From Mycogone perniciosa (Eukaryota; Ascomycota; Sordariomycetes; Hypocreales; Hypocreaceae), in NCBI GenBank assembly GCA_025331125.1, contig JAOALB010000056.1, positions 235,060-299,059 of the forward strand: 64,000 nt of DNA. The letters run 5' to 3'. Positions 45,216-56,632 of this stretch are shown in pieces. Every line of letters begins with the position of its first letter. Positions within the stretch are counted from its first letter, which is position 1. Under the pieces are notes generated by a model. It ran no database searches. It worked only from the letters and a program-made list of their open reading frames with translations, and had not been told where the DNA came from. Both the position numbers and the translations under genes were made by a program.

Positions 45216-47374
45216 CTACTTTTGCTCCAACAGGGCTTTCAGTGTTTGCACCGTAAGCTGTAGTACCTCCGGTCTCCTGCTCAGTTTCAGGGACTGCTTC
45301 AAGACCTCCACGCCATCCTCATCTTTGACTTTCTGCCTTGCCAGCCGGCACACCTCATCATCACCAGCAATCATGTTATACACCGTAACGACGCCTCTAT
45401 GCCGCAACCCCTCGTTTCCATCAACACACATGCCCATAATGACCTTTATACCTCGTTCCCGCTCTAGTACTAAGCGCACGACAGTCTCATAGCCCGTTAG
45501 GGAGGCGAGAGCGCCACCCGCCGCGCTGCGCGTGCCTTCATCCTCTGCATCTGCAAGTGCAAGGAGGATATGCACACGATTCTTTACCTGGGAGTTACCA
45601 TCTGCGTAGAGCGCGACGCCCTCAGGTGCTTGCATGAGGTTGCAGACGAGTTCGACAGCTGCCTTGGAGACGAGATTGTTTGATGACAGCATTTGCTCTT
45701 CTATCTGCGACCAGGCAATGGTAATGATGGCACGTGGAATATCTTGGTCCTCCATGGACGCCAAGTTGGTCAGGGCCATGAGTGCCTCAAACGTCGGGAG
45801 TAAGTCCCGTCGCTCAGCTGCTGGGTCCGGTGGGAGGATCGAGACCAGTGGCCTTATAACTGCATTGGCAGGGTTGGATCTGTTTCCGCCGAAGATGAGG
45901 GCGGGATTTGTGCTGATCAATATGCGGGCCAGAGCCTGGGCAGCCATACGCCGAGTGGTGTCTTCGGACTCCGGTAGTGTTGTCCACGATACAAGTAGTA
46001 GCTTAACGGCGCCCTGTTGGGCCAACGGGCCACGGAGAGACCTATTCATCGCAAAGGAATGAATGATGGATATGATAATGGATAGTGATGCGGAAGACCC
46101 ATTCTTGCTGTGTGTGACCAAGACGGGGGTAAGACCAACATCAAAGACGGCTTTGCATCGCTTCGCAACGTTCTCATCGTCGTCCAGGGGATCTGGTGCA
46201 GCTAATTTGCCTGCCGCATCAGCGTACGCCTTGAGCTGGGTCATCTTCTTCTCTTCCTCTGACAAAGCAGGTCTATATCTCGTCAAATTGAGAAAAATGC
46301 TCAGGGCTCCATATGTTGTAGGAGACCGGGGCGGTGCGTCGTTGAGTGTTTTGACAAGCTTCTTGAGCAAGTCGCTATTCTTGACAATGCTCTCTTTAAT
46401 CTTTGGCTGAAGCGATGCGTACGCAAGTCCCTCAACCGAATGCTGACGTCCGTGATCTTCGTCCCGTAGTATCATCTTGGTGAAGAGGCCTGATAGGTCC
46501 TCGATGCTTGTAACTGCGGCGTCAACCCTGGATTGGTTCGGGTCGCTCGCTGAGGATTTCGAGGGCACTGCCTTGAGTCTAAGTCAGTCAGCCATTAACT
46601 TTTATACACCTCGTGTATTTCGACTCTTACCCTCAGTTTTGCCAGAATGACAGCAGCGAGGTGCTGGACCTGCTCGGAATGCCTTCTCATCGAAATTGAG
46701 CTTTGTAGATCCGGTTCGGCGGCGTTCATGCTTTCCACTTCAGCGGTAGGATCCTGGTCGACCACCTCCTCGAGCCACTCAACACAGTATTTCTGAATAG
46801 CCTCCCGACATGCGGCGTTCATGCATGCAGCGTTGAGCATTTCCAAACAAGCTGTTTCGACCTTGCGACTCTTCCATTTTCTCCTCATCAGAGGGCCGAG
46901 AGATGCTAGGAAGCCTTCGTTGAGAAAGAGCTCGGCAGTGAGATCAGGCACAATGGGAAAGATGGCGGCGGCAACACAAAAGGCCACGATGTAGTCGTCA
47001 TAGGTGCCTCTCCTTACACGTTCGAAGAAAAAGGCAGACAGCTTCTTCGAGCCCTCTTCGCTCGCGGCTTTGAGGTAGGCAGAGGTAGTGAGCGTGGCAT
47101 GACCACGAACAACGTCGGGCTGGCGCATGTCGAGATAGCACAGGACCGTGTCGACGCAATCTCCATCAATGACCTTGCAGACTGACTTGTGGTTCTTGTT
47201 GCTTTGCTGGGCATTAGCATCATCATTAAGCAGCTTTGTGAGTTGGTCCAGATCCCTGCATGTCTCCTCATCTTCTTGGCCGCCCTCCATCAGCCGGGCG
47301 AAGATGAGAAGCGTCTGGTCCTCGAGAGAGGCGGCAGGGCCGGAGCTCTGAAGCGTTTCGGCGACGGCCGCCAT
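45216..47374 (-). CDS. she4: UCS-domain myosin chaperone (She4 / UNC-45 / CRO1 family)
   Basis: Two minus-strand exons (47374-46631 and 46571-45216; 59-nt intron GTAAGA/CAAG) give 699 residues. UCS proteins fold and stabilise myosin motor domains; fungal members lack the TPR domain of animal UNC-45. The protein is an armadillo-like helical array throughout. Recognisable blocks are VCKVIDGDCVDTVLCYLDMRQ, KVETACLEMLNAACMN, then after the junction TSIEDLSGLFTKMIL, SVEGLAYASLQPKIKE (typical UCS motif) and TYGALSIFLNLTRYRP. The C-terminal repeats end in LTVQTLKALLEQK. The junction restores KLRAVPSK. The gene is divergent to tfb4 and convergent with trm2. Confidence 0.92.
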
Positions 47375-48207
47375 GGTGGATTCTCTATCGGGATGCGAAG
47401 AATAGAAAAGGTTGCATTGATGGTGATGATCGCTGAGGAAATCGTAGTTGTACTTGTTTGTACTTGGTAGGTTGGATGCTGTAGCAGGGAAGTCGACGAA
47501 GCCCTGCTGATTCCGGAATCGTCAGGCCAACCAAACACCAGACAAGTCAGTGCTCCCACAAGCTTGTTCAAGAAGCTCTACTTCGTACGGAGTGCAGATC
47601 AGATGCCGCCATCCCACCTTGAAAGTTGACGCTTGACCCCACCCCCCACTGCGTCACCGCGTTCGTTGGTTGGCGTTATCATCGGGATGAATGCAGCCAG
47701 TCATCGTTGAGGATGCGACCTCATGTTTTGATTCAGCCACATTTCAGAGACGGAGGCTGCTTGCACACTCGTAGATACGAGATTCGTTAAGCCATTCGTC
47801 TCGTTATCTCAGCTCAACGAATCGAGACCCCGAGGTCACCATGCACGGTCACGTGCTCTGGCGTTGTGGTGGATACCCGCGCCACGACCACGATGACGGA
47901 GATCTCACTTGTTCCAGAAGCTGCTGTTAGTGATTGGTTCACCAACTTCAACAATTTTCGTTCTGTTCCACGGGCATCCGATCCCAGGCGTCTTCGTATC
48001 GAGATAGCTCGACTGAAGTCGGTTGCTTTCACAGACATATCGTTGGCTTGCACTCGGCCTTTTTGTCATCTTGACCTGGACAATCAAATCAGTCCCTCTT
48101 CTCTCCTAGCAGCCATTCATCTTCAAAGAAACCGCTCGACCCTTATCTTCCTGGCACCGACCTCGTAGCTGTCTCCGCCAGCTTCGTCACCCTCATCCAT
48201 CATCACC
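47375..48207. other. divergent promoter region, UCS gene and tfb4
   Basis: No gene is supported; a 100-codon open frame at 47866-48168 has no domain. A CACGTG box lies at 47850-47855 and a GTAC-type motif (TACTTCGTACGGAGT) at 47580-47594. Confidence 0.5.
47850..47855. promoter_or_regulatory. CACGTG E-box upstream of tfb4
   Basis: GTCACGTGCT lies 353 bases before the tfb4 start. It is the fourth CACGTG I note in a housekeeping promoter of this window. Confidence 0.35.
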
Positions 48208-49290
48208 ATGGATGCTGTCGACGTCTCGGAGCACTACGAGGTCACCACCGCCGACGACACTCCCTCCCTTCTCTCCATCATCATCGACACCAACCCACGC
48301 GCCTGGGCGGCCCTCGACTCATCGCTTCCCTTGTCCAAGGCCATTGCCAGCATCCTGGTCTTCGTAAACGCCCACCTGGCCTTCAGTAACACAAATCAGG
48401 TCGCCATCATCGGCGCTCACGTGAACCGCGCCGTCTGGCTCTATCCCTCGCCTCAGACTCCCTCCGCCACGAAGGACACCTCCGGCGATGTTCAGATGCA
48501 AGATGCGCCGGTAGAAGCCCCCCCTACTCCGGCCTCTGCCAACAAGTACCCCCAATTCGCGCAGATTGAATCCGCCGTCCTTTCTTCGATCCGAAAAATC
48601 ATGACCGAGACGACGCACAATGATCTTGCCCAGACAACTACACAACTTTCCGGCGCTCTAACACTCGCCCTCTGCCACATCAACAAGGCTACGCAAGCTC
48701 TCAGCTCAACAGACACCACTCTCTCCAATGCTGCTCCCATGAACAGCACCGCTCTGCCCCCTCTGAAAGGCCGTATCCTGGTCATCTCCGTCTCCGACTC
48801 TGAACCTTCTCAATACATACCCATCATGAACGCCGTTTTCGCCGCCGCCCACGCTCAAGTCGCCATAGACACCCTCGCCCTCACTGGCGACCCAACCTTC
48901 CTCCAACAGGCCTGCTTCAACACCAACGGCATCTTCCTCAAAGCCTCCAACCCGCAAGGCCTACTCACATATCTCATGTTCGGCCTCATCCCCGATACAG
49001 AAGCCCGCGAATCCCTCGTCGCCCCCACCCACGACACCGTGGACTTCCGCACCGCCTGCTTCTGCCATGGCAAAGTCGTCGACACGGGCTTCGTCTGCTC
49101 CATCTGCCTCAGCATCTTCTGCGAGCTTCCGGAGAATTCCGAGTGCCTCACCTGTGGCACCAAGCTCGCCCTTGGCAACTACGGCGCGAAACCCGCCGTC
49201 GTGCCCCGGAAGAAGAAAAAGAAGAAGAGGGTCGTCAACGGTAGCGTGCGGGAAGAGACAGGAAGCGCCATGGGAACGCCCCGTCCTTGA
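48208..49290 (+). CDS. tfb4: TFIIH core subunit Tfb4 (p34)
   Basis: A single exon of 360 residues. Tfb4 is a structural subunit of TFIIH, needed for transcription initiation by RNA polymerase II and nucleotide excision repair; it pairs with Ssl1/p44. The N-terminal vWA-like domain starts PSLLSIIIDTNPRAWA, continues with ASILVFVNAHLAFSNTNQVAIIG and holds GRILVISVSDSEPSQYIPIMNAVF. The C4 zinc finger is clear: C-x-C (CFCHGK), C-x2-C (VCSICL), C-x8-C-x2-C (CELPENSECLTCG). A lysine stretch (PRKKKKKKR) in the tail suggests a nuclear signal. A poorly conserved Pro/Thr-rich insert lies at about residues 85-110. The length fits the family. Confidence 0.95.
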   Translation: MDAVDVSEHYEVTTADDTPSLLSIIIDTNPRAWAALDSSLPLSKAIASILVFVNAHLAFSNTNQVAIIGAHVNRAVWLYPSPQTPSATKDTSGDVQMQDAPVEAPPTPASANKYPQFAQIESAVLSSIRKIMTETTHNDLAQTTTQLSGALTLALCHINKATQALSSTDTTLSNAAPMNSTALPPLKGRILVISVSDSEPSQYIPIMNAVFAAAHAQVAIDTLALTGDPTFLQQACFNTNGIFLKASNPQGLLTYLMFGLIPDTEARESLVAPTHDTVDFRTACFCHGKVVDTGFVCSICLSIFCELPENSECLTCGTKLALGNYGAKPAVVPRKKKKKKRVVNGSVREETGSAMGTPRP

Positions 49291-49859
49291 GATTTAGGAT
49301 GGCTTGTTATTTTTGCATGACGACCTGATGACACATATACACACGAAGCTATATCGCGCTTCTTGGTTTCACAAACACATGGGAACTGCATGAGGTGGTC
49401 TGTTTCACTGAGTTGCCCGGGTTGTATTTGGTCTGGCAGAGACCTTGATGAGTCTAACTTGTGAATTCTTCCATAGTTGTCGAGACTTTTGGATTGCAAG
49501 GATGGTGGTTGGGGATGTGTTAGCAAAACATGTAGATTACCATGATACCAAGGGCCGCATAGGGAGCATGAGTCTCACGCGCGGCGGCGAGTAGTTCGGG
49601 CAGAGGAGAGACTCAGAGAAAAGATGCATAAAGGAGTAGAAGGGGATATCACTAAATGATTATCATACAAGGAAGAAAAGAAAGACAGAACTAATACTCC
49701 ATAACATGCAACGTGCAGACCAGGTCGACGCCCAATTTTCTCATCATCCAGTGTATCAGGGGTCAAGCTGGCAAATGGAGGGGGGGTTCCTCCTCATTGT
49801 TATAGAAGCAGCTCTAACGAGCCGTCGCCCAAAGCCAGACCCCCATTTCCAGTAGTCCG
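49291..49859. other. convergent intergenic region, tfb4 and taspase-like gene
   Basis: Holds the 3' flanks of both genes. No gene is seen. Confidence 0.5.
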
Positions 49860-51814
49860 TTATTCTAGCCTGATCTTGCGGCCACCTTTGGCAATCTTAG
49901 CGCCCTCTGGGAGTCGAGATATGACGCAGCGAGGTTCCTTCTCCAAGCCACCCATCGATGCCAAGGCAAACGAGTCGGTATTGTGTGCAAAGTATAGGTA
50001 GTATCCAGTGTGAGTTTTCTTGACTGCCATGACACCGATAGCTCCGGCTGAATGACAATTTTTCACACCGGGATGGTCCATGAAGTCGTCGGCTATGAAG
50101 GATTCCATGATAGCATCCTCGTCATCATCTTGAACATCAGTGCCGGCAGGTCCATGGCGGTTGCCACGATAGAGACGCTCGGCACACCTTTGCGATGCCA
50201 TCGTGGTAGCCATGTGCTCTCCTGTGCCACTGGTTACAGCAGCAACCGTGACGCCCTCCTCGTCGTCTTCAGCACAGGGCACAACAGCTGTTCCAATGCC
50301 AACCAGAGCTGCAGGACCTAGACGGCCCCGGTGCTTCATTCCAATACCACCGGATGAAGATCCTGCTGCAATATGGCCCTTGTCGTCAATTGCAATAGCA
50401 CCAATAGTGTCAGTGATTGAATCTTCCTTGTCATCAGGCTGGAACTGGCGCTTTGCGGTCTGTGATTCGGATCCCTCACTTCCATGCCACATGTTAAGCG
50501 GGCGCTTAAGACCGCGGACACCTTCAGTCACATAATCCTCGTCGCCATTAGGATTGCCCAGGTCAAACTCGGCTTTGTTGGAATGTTCCTCGGGGTAATT
50601 GCGGTCACCACAAGGTGGCTCTTGTTGGTTATTATCTGGTTTCTCATCGTCCTGGGCTGCATCGGCGCTCATACCAGCGCCTCGAAGGGACGGGTTTTCA
50701 TTTCTGGTCTGATACTTTAAACGAGCAAGTGGGAACCCACGATTCGAGTCCACAGTTGACCCAGTAGGGATGGCAGGCATCAATGGCCCAGGTACTGAAT
50801 GCACAGGGGCCCGGACAACGCTCGGTAACAATGTACTTGTGGCATGAGAGGTGCTGGGAAACATGGGGGGTTCTTGTGCGTTGGACAAGTCGGCGCTTGG
50901 TGTAGCGTTGTAGGGAGAATCGGGCTGGCCTTCATTCCACGTTCCGGTCATGATCGCAGCTGTATGATCTCGGGGGAAGCCTTGGTGGGGATCTACCAGC
51001 AATCCTGTGTCGTACTGGCAAGGGGCACAGCCGATGTTTGTCTGGCTTGCAGTTGGACTGGCTCTAGTTTCTCTAGACTTGACCTCGGCGCGCCTCAGAT
51101 CCTCCTGCCATCGTAAGAAACGATCCCTGGAGTTTTTGGATACGAGATACTCGTTAGCGAAAGTAGCCATGCCGTGCTCCTCGGCGAAATATCGTGCACC
51201 CTCACCGACTAGGGCATTGGGAGGGACTCGGCGAAGGCTCAGGGGCTTGTTACTCGTGTCCAGGATGAGCTTTGCTAGAGAAATGGGATTTCGAATATCT
51301 GTGATGGGCACCGTTAGCGATGCCGGTATGTGAGGGCATGAGAGACCAGAATTAGCTGACTTGGGACAGCTCCACAGGCACCACTCCGTCCAAGATGATC
51401 AACAATTGTCGCGTCGCATTCAACGGTTCCGTCGATGGACAGATTGGAGCCATAACCGGCATTCGTGATCTCCTTGTCTTCGAGGATGCGTAGAGCGGCT
51501 TCAATAGCCTCGGTGGCAGTAGCACCAGCTTTCAAGAATCTCATGCCCATTTCGCAAGCCCTGGGGACGAGAATGTGGTCAGTCAAGTAGGTAAAGGGGA
51601 GCTTGGGGGAGGACGAGGTATAGCCTTACGCAACGCAAGCTTCGAGGTGGACATGTTCATTTTGGTGGCTGTGAAAGCCGGCGCCGGCGTGAATGAAGAT
51701 TGCTGGGACGCATTTCTGCTGTCTCTGGCCGAAACGGAGCACCCGTTCAAGGGCTCCGTCAGCACCGTAAGTTGTGTTGGCCATCATGGAGGAAACATCG
51801 CAGCAGCGGTTCAT
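49860..51814 (-). CDS. taspase 1-like threonine aspartase (Ntn hydrolase, asparaginase 2 family)
   Basis: Three minus-strand exons (51814-51630, 51560-51361, 51298-49860) join in phase to give about 607 residues. Members of this family self-cleave before a threonine and act on asparagine, glycoasparagine or, for taspase 1, after aspartate in protein substrates. The sequence follows taspase 1 closely: IFIHAGAGFHS, ITNAGYGSNLSIDGTVECDA, GAVPNIRNPISLAKLIL, NALVGEGARYFAEEHGM. The nucleophile is the Thr of DTIGAIAIDDKGHIAAGSSSGG, at about residue 426. A disordered insert of roughly 200 residues precedes it, far longer than in the animal enzyme. Alternative starts at 51787 and 51784 are possible. 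The second intron has a GTCAGC donor. The gene is divergent to arp3. Confidence 0.85.
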
Positions 51815-52830
51815 GCTTTGATCTGGGCTGGAGAGATTGGGTCCATAAAGAATACAACAAAACGATAAACTGGGGTTGTTAAACGGCGTGCGGAAACGAG
51901 AGCAGAGGTGTGGGAGTTTAGGGCGGTTGGTTGGAGAACTCCCTATGGGGGAGAGGAACAGAGAGCTGAGTGAGGCGAAGAATTGGTTTATGAAGTTGTC
52001 CTGACAAGAGTTGATGTCACCGCCCTCGTTCTGCCGAGTGACAGAATGCAATCGCCTTGCGAGCCACGGCGACTTCGCAATTCACACACAGCTCACGCAC
52101 GAGGCAGGCAAGCATGGAGAGCCTTTTCTTTTGCCTCAGGGCCGAGCTCGTGGTAAGAGGCCAGAGATAGAGAGCAGGCGTGTTCTAAAATGATGCAGTG
52201 ACTGGGTCTAAGTCAGGCCATCTGGGCATTGAAGCGGTAGGCAGTGACTTGGGCTTTGGGGCCTGGTTCACATCTTGTAAGCAACTCCTTCCATGATGCA
52301 ACGCGAAAGCTGTTTTTAGACCGACTTCTCCCGACCTCCTCTCTTTTGAAGGATATTTGATTTGGGTTTGCTGACATCTTCACTTGTCCATAGGAGGGAT
52401 ATTTACGCAGGAGTCAGCATAGAGGCACTCTATTCTGCATCCCGCTGCTATAAATTGGCGTGAATGACAGATACTAGAAGCTATACAGAGCAGTCAGTAC
52501 ATAGTAAAATGGTCTTGAGGAGCCAAATGACGTCGGTATGGACTGGTAGCACTGCATTAGCAGCGACCCATGGATATGGATATCAAATGCCCCGTTAAGT
52601 GCATTGACTGGCGTTGTGGCGGGGCTTGTGGCTTTGTCAGAACACCTGGAGGCTGGAGCTTTAACACCATCTCAGGCACATACGTACGTATCGCATCCTC
52701 TCCCCCCACTCTCTCCAAGTCAACAGCTTTCGGGCGACGCACGTCCATTGCTCTCGACTTCATCACCTTCGAAGCTTCACGCCTACGATTCCGGACGTTC
52801 CTGCGTGCGCTGTCAGCCGCATCTGCAATC
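51815..52830. other. divergent promoter region, taspase-like gene and arp3
   Basis: No supported gene; an open frame continuing upstream of the taspase start has no domain. The arp3-proximal 200 bases are CT-rich. Confidence 0.5.
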
Positions 52831-54472
52831 ATGGCGAACCAAACTCCTGCCGTTGTCATGGACAAGTACGTCAATCCATCCCTCCCCTGATGGGCTTATG
52901 GGTCCTCTCATGTGCGGTGACGAGACCACGATTGTAGCTAACTCGACACCCTCACAGCGGCACGGGTTTCTCCAAGCTCGGTACGATCATCACCTAAGCT
53001 TCCAGCCTTATATCCATCGAAAGCATACCCGCTGACTTTCTCCCAGGCTTCGCTGGAAATGACTCGCCGTCGTTCGTCTTCCCTACCGCCATTGCGACAA
53101 AGTCGGGTGCTGGTGGAGGAAGCGGTGGATCGGGATCAGGACGTCCAGCCGTTGCCAACAAGCCTTCATTCCTCACCGGAGGTGCCGGGCCTGGCAGTCA
53201 CCTGAGTGCGAAGAGGGGAACGGAGGATCTGGACTTTTACATCGGCGATGAGGCCATCAGCGCCGCTGGCGGACCTGGATATGGCCTTCACTACCCCATC
53301 CGCCACGGCCAAATTGAAAACTGGGTAGGCACTTGGGACATCAAGTGTGCTCGACAATAGCTAACGACCCTAGGATCATATGGAGCGATTCTGGTCAAAC
53401 TCCATCTTCAAGTACCTGAGAGTTGAGCCAGAAGACCACTACTTTCTCCTCACCGAACCCGTAAGCGCGCCTGCAACATGAATCAAGAAGGAGCCTACTC
53501 TGTTAACATTAGCCAGCCGCTGAACCCGCCCGAAAATCGAGAAAACACGGCCGAAATCTTCTTCGAGTCCTTCAACTGCGCCGGTATGTACATTGCGGTG
53601 CAGGCTGTTCTTGCTCTGGCAGCCTCGTGGACATCTTCCAAGGTGTCGGATCGGTCCTTGACTGGAACTGTTATCGATTCTGGTGACGGTGTTACACACG
53701 TCATTCCCGTCGCCGAGGGATACGTTATTGGGTCCTCCATCAAGTCAATTCCGGTTGCCGGCCGAGACATCACGTATTTCGTGCAGTCCCTTCTCCGAGA
53801 CCGTGGCGAGCCCGACTCATCGCTGAAGACGGCCCAGGAGATCAAGGAGGAGTATTGCTACGTCTGCCCCGATATTGTCAAGGAATTCGCCCGGTACGAT
53901 CGCGATCGAAGCCGTTTTGCCAAGCATGTTGTGACCCAGCCCGGCGGCCGACAGGTCACCGTTGATGTCGGCTACGAACGCTTCCTAGCCCCTGAGATCT
54001 TCTTCAACCCCGAGATCTACACTTCCGACTTCCTGACCCCACTTCCCGTTGTTGTGGATAACGTCATTCAGCAGTCCCCCATTGACGTCCGACGAGGCTT
54101 GTACAAGAACATTGTGCTGTCTGGTGGAAGCACGCTCTACAAGGACTTTGGAAGACGGTTACAGCGAGACATCAAGCTGCTAGTGGATGCCAGAATCCAG
54201 GCTAGTGAGAAGCGTAGCGGCGGAGCACGGAGTGGTGGCGTTGACGTCCAGGTCATTACACACAAGAGGCAGCGACACGGTCCTTGGTTCGGTGGCAGTC
54301 TGCTCGGCCAGACGCCCGAGTTCCGATCTTACTGCCACACCAAGGCAGAGGTACGTAATCCACTAACACGGCCACGAAATGACAAGACCACTAACATTGT
54401 ATCCAGTACCAAGAATATGGACCCAGCATTGTCCGGAGATTCGCTCTCCTGGGCGGACCAGGTGGCTCGTAA
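52831..54472 (+). CDS. arp3: actin-related protein Arp3 (Arp2/3 complex)
   Basis: Six exons (52831-52865, 52958-52980, 53047-53324, 53374-53460, 53517-54350, 54407-54472) join in phase to give 440 residues. Arp3 is a structural subunit of the Arp2/3 complex that nucleates branched actin at endocytic patches and growth sites. The protein begins MANQTPAVVMDNGTGFSKLG (ATP phosphate 1 loop), has FESFNCAGMYIAVQAVLALAASW, TGTVIDSGDGVTHVIPVAEGY (phosphate 2 loop), and NIVLSGGSTLYKDFG, and ends YGPSIVRRFALLGGPGGS. A Gly/Ser insert at about residues 40-75 is common in filamentous fungi. The 23-nt second exon and the 66-nt last exon are short but required. The acceptor of exon 5 is GCCAG, not the nearer ATTAG, by frame. 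Confidence 0.96.
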
Positions 54473-54994
54473 AGATATGGACATGGCGGCACTGAAAAAG
54501 GCGCGACACATCGGGTCTCTTTATGACTTCTTACTCAAATTAACATTATATATGTACCACATTCTTGATAAATGGTCCAACTTGGTGAGTGCTGGACGCC
54601 GGGGAGTTATGTGGCGGTAGAATAAAATGACAATTGTTGAGCGATTTATCAAATGATCAGAGGGTGATGAGTGCTAAACCAGTGAAAGAAAGCCGTTTCG
54701 CCAGATGGTCTTGATGTTCCCAGTCATGAGGCTAAGAAGGTGTGAAGGGCATCACTGTAAGGCGGTTGGGGACTTGAGGATAATCAATCATCTCATTGCC
54801 TGTTGAAGATACAGCGGCAAGGTAATTATTCAGGCCAGAGCTCCATATTGTCATCTCAATCACTTTTTCTATTTCATCCTGCTTTATCATAACAGAGAGT
54901 CTTCCAACCAGTCACCACAACACCACCCAAGCCAATATGTTTTCATTCTATTCCAATCTTGTTACATGCTAGTAAGTCTTTTTCTTTTGCCTTT
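54473..54994. other. convergent intergenic region, arp3 and adh
   Basis: 3' flanks of both genes; nothing else is recognised. Confidence 0.5.
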
Positions 54995-56121
54995 TTATTT
55001 ACTTGTGTCCACAACATAGCGGCCAACAATCTTGTTCTCATGCATCAACTGGTAGACCTCCTGGAGCTGACTCAAGCCAACAGTCTTGTAGGGAACCTTG
55101 ATCAGACCTCTCCGGTAGAACTCAAGGGCCTCGGCGGTGTCGGCACGGTTTCCAACGTAGCTGCCCTTGATGTTGATCATGCGGAAAACAGTGTCGAAGA
55201 CGGGAGCGCGGATGAAGGCATTGGCGGGCAAACCAATGCAGACAACAGTGCCTCGCGGACGGAGGTACTGGGTGGCCTGCTGGAAGGGCTTCTCTTGGAC
55301 GGCGACGAGGAGGGCAGCGTGAGGCCCAAGGCCGTCGGGGGTAGCAGCCTTGACCTCGGCGACAAGGTCCTTGGAGGTCTGGAAATCGACGAAGGCGGTG
55401 GCACCGAGACTGAGGCACAGGTCGCGCTTCTCATCGCCGCCGTCGATGGCGATGGTGTGCAGACCCATGGCCTTGGCGTACTGAATGGCGATGCTGCCGA
55501 GACCACCGCCAGCTCCAACAATGGCAACAAATTGGCCTGGGCGGACAGCGGATTCCTTCAGGCCCTTGTAGACGGTGATACCGGCGCAGAGGATAGGGGA
55601 AACGGCCTCAAGGTCGCACTCCTTGGGGATACGAGCGATATGAGCGGCCTTAGCAATGGCGTACTGTTGGAAAGAACCGTCGACAGTGTAGCCGGAGCAG
55701 AGGGCCTTGGAGCAGAGGGGCTCATCACTGGTCTGGCAGTAGGAGCAGCTGAGGCATGAGCCGTTGAGCCACTTGATACCAGCATGATCGCCAATCTCAA
55801 CGTCCTTGACAAGCTCGCCACGGGCAACGACTACACCAGCACCCTCATGGCCGCCAACCAGAGGCAGTTTGGTGTCAATGGGCCAGTCACCCAGCATGGC
55901 GTGGAGATCGGTGTGGCAGACGCCAGAGTACTTGACATTGATTAGGACCTCATCAGGGCCAGGCTTCTGAACGGGAATCCTCTTGTAGACAACAGCTATA
56001 GAGAGAAAGGTCAGCGTTTGACTTTCGAGTTACGATGGAGAGGGAGGTAAGACGTACGTCCGCCTGTCTTCTCGACAACCTGCGCCCATTGCTCGGTGGG
56101 GAGGGTATCGATGCTGCCCAT
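54995..56121 (-). CDS. adh: zinc alcohol dehydrogenase, ADH1 family
   Basis: Two minus-strand exons (56121-56058 and 55995-54995; 61-nt intron GTACGT/TATAG) give 354 residues. Enzymes of this group interconvert ethanol and acetaldehyde with NAD in the cytosol. Catalytic zinc ligands are Cys and His in GVCHTDLH and GGHEGAGVV; the structural zinc has four Cys in CLSCSYCQTSDEPLC. The Rossmann motif is GAGGGLGSIAIQYAKAMG, followed by an acidic residue (AIDGGDEKR) that indicates NAD rather than NADP. The start MGSIDTLPTEQWAQVVEK is typical of fungal ADH1/AlcC-type enzymes. Codon choice is strongly biased to C-ending codons, as in highly expressed genes. A TATA box precedes it. A 266-codon antisense frame is a by-product of this bias. 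Confidence 0.94.
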
Positions 56122-56263
56122 TTTGATAGAAGTTGGTGTTGTTTGGAGCTGTGTCAAAGACATGAAAGAGAATTGGTGGTGTTATAGCAGGTAATTGAGT
56201 GCTGGTATTGAATGTTTGAATGTGAGGAACAGAATCGACGGGAAAGGGGGGATGAGCAGTTGG

Positions 56264-56270
56264 CTTTATA
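56264..56270 (-). promoter_or_regulatory. TATA box of adh
   Basis: On the minus strand TATAAAG lies 143 bases before the start codon, a normal distance for a strongly expressed fungal gene with a 70-110-base leader. Confidence 0.6.
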
Positions 56271-56530
56271 GACGAGGACACTCACTTGAACACACATTCT
56301 CACACAAAACAGGCTTTGACCCAAAGGGGTGTATGGGATGTATGGGGTTGCGTATCGTCAGTCGATTACGAAGTACAAATGGGTCTATTCCAGGCGAAAA
56401 GCTTAGATGTAGAACGCCAAGTCGAGGGCTGATGGGATCCAATCGAGACACTGCAGATGTGCGTCTCGAGGCGAGGCGGGAAAGCCAGCCTACTAATCTC
56501 AGGTGGCTGCGCGATTGCATGTTATATCAT

Positions 56531-56632
56531 GCCATGCCATGCCATGCCATTAGAGGCCATCACCTGAGATGGATAAACTTTCCTACGTTCAGACACTCAC
56601 TCACTCACTCACTCACACACACACACACACAC
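56531..56632. repeat. simple repeats (GCCAT)4, (ACTC)n, (AC)n
   Basis: Four GCCAT units at 56531-56550, followed 44 bases later by (ACTC)5 that passes directly into an (AC)9 tract. All lie in the upstream region of adh. Confidence 0.88.

Noticed and set aside
54959..55759. 266-codon plus-strand open frame opposite adh
   Set aside because: It lies antisense to well-supported adh exon 2. Its Gly/Leu/Asp-rich translation follows from the C-ending codon bias of adh.
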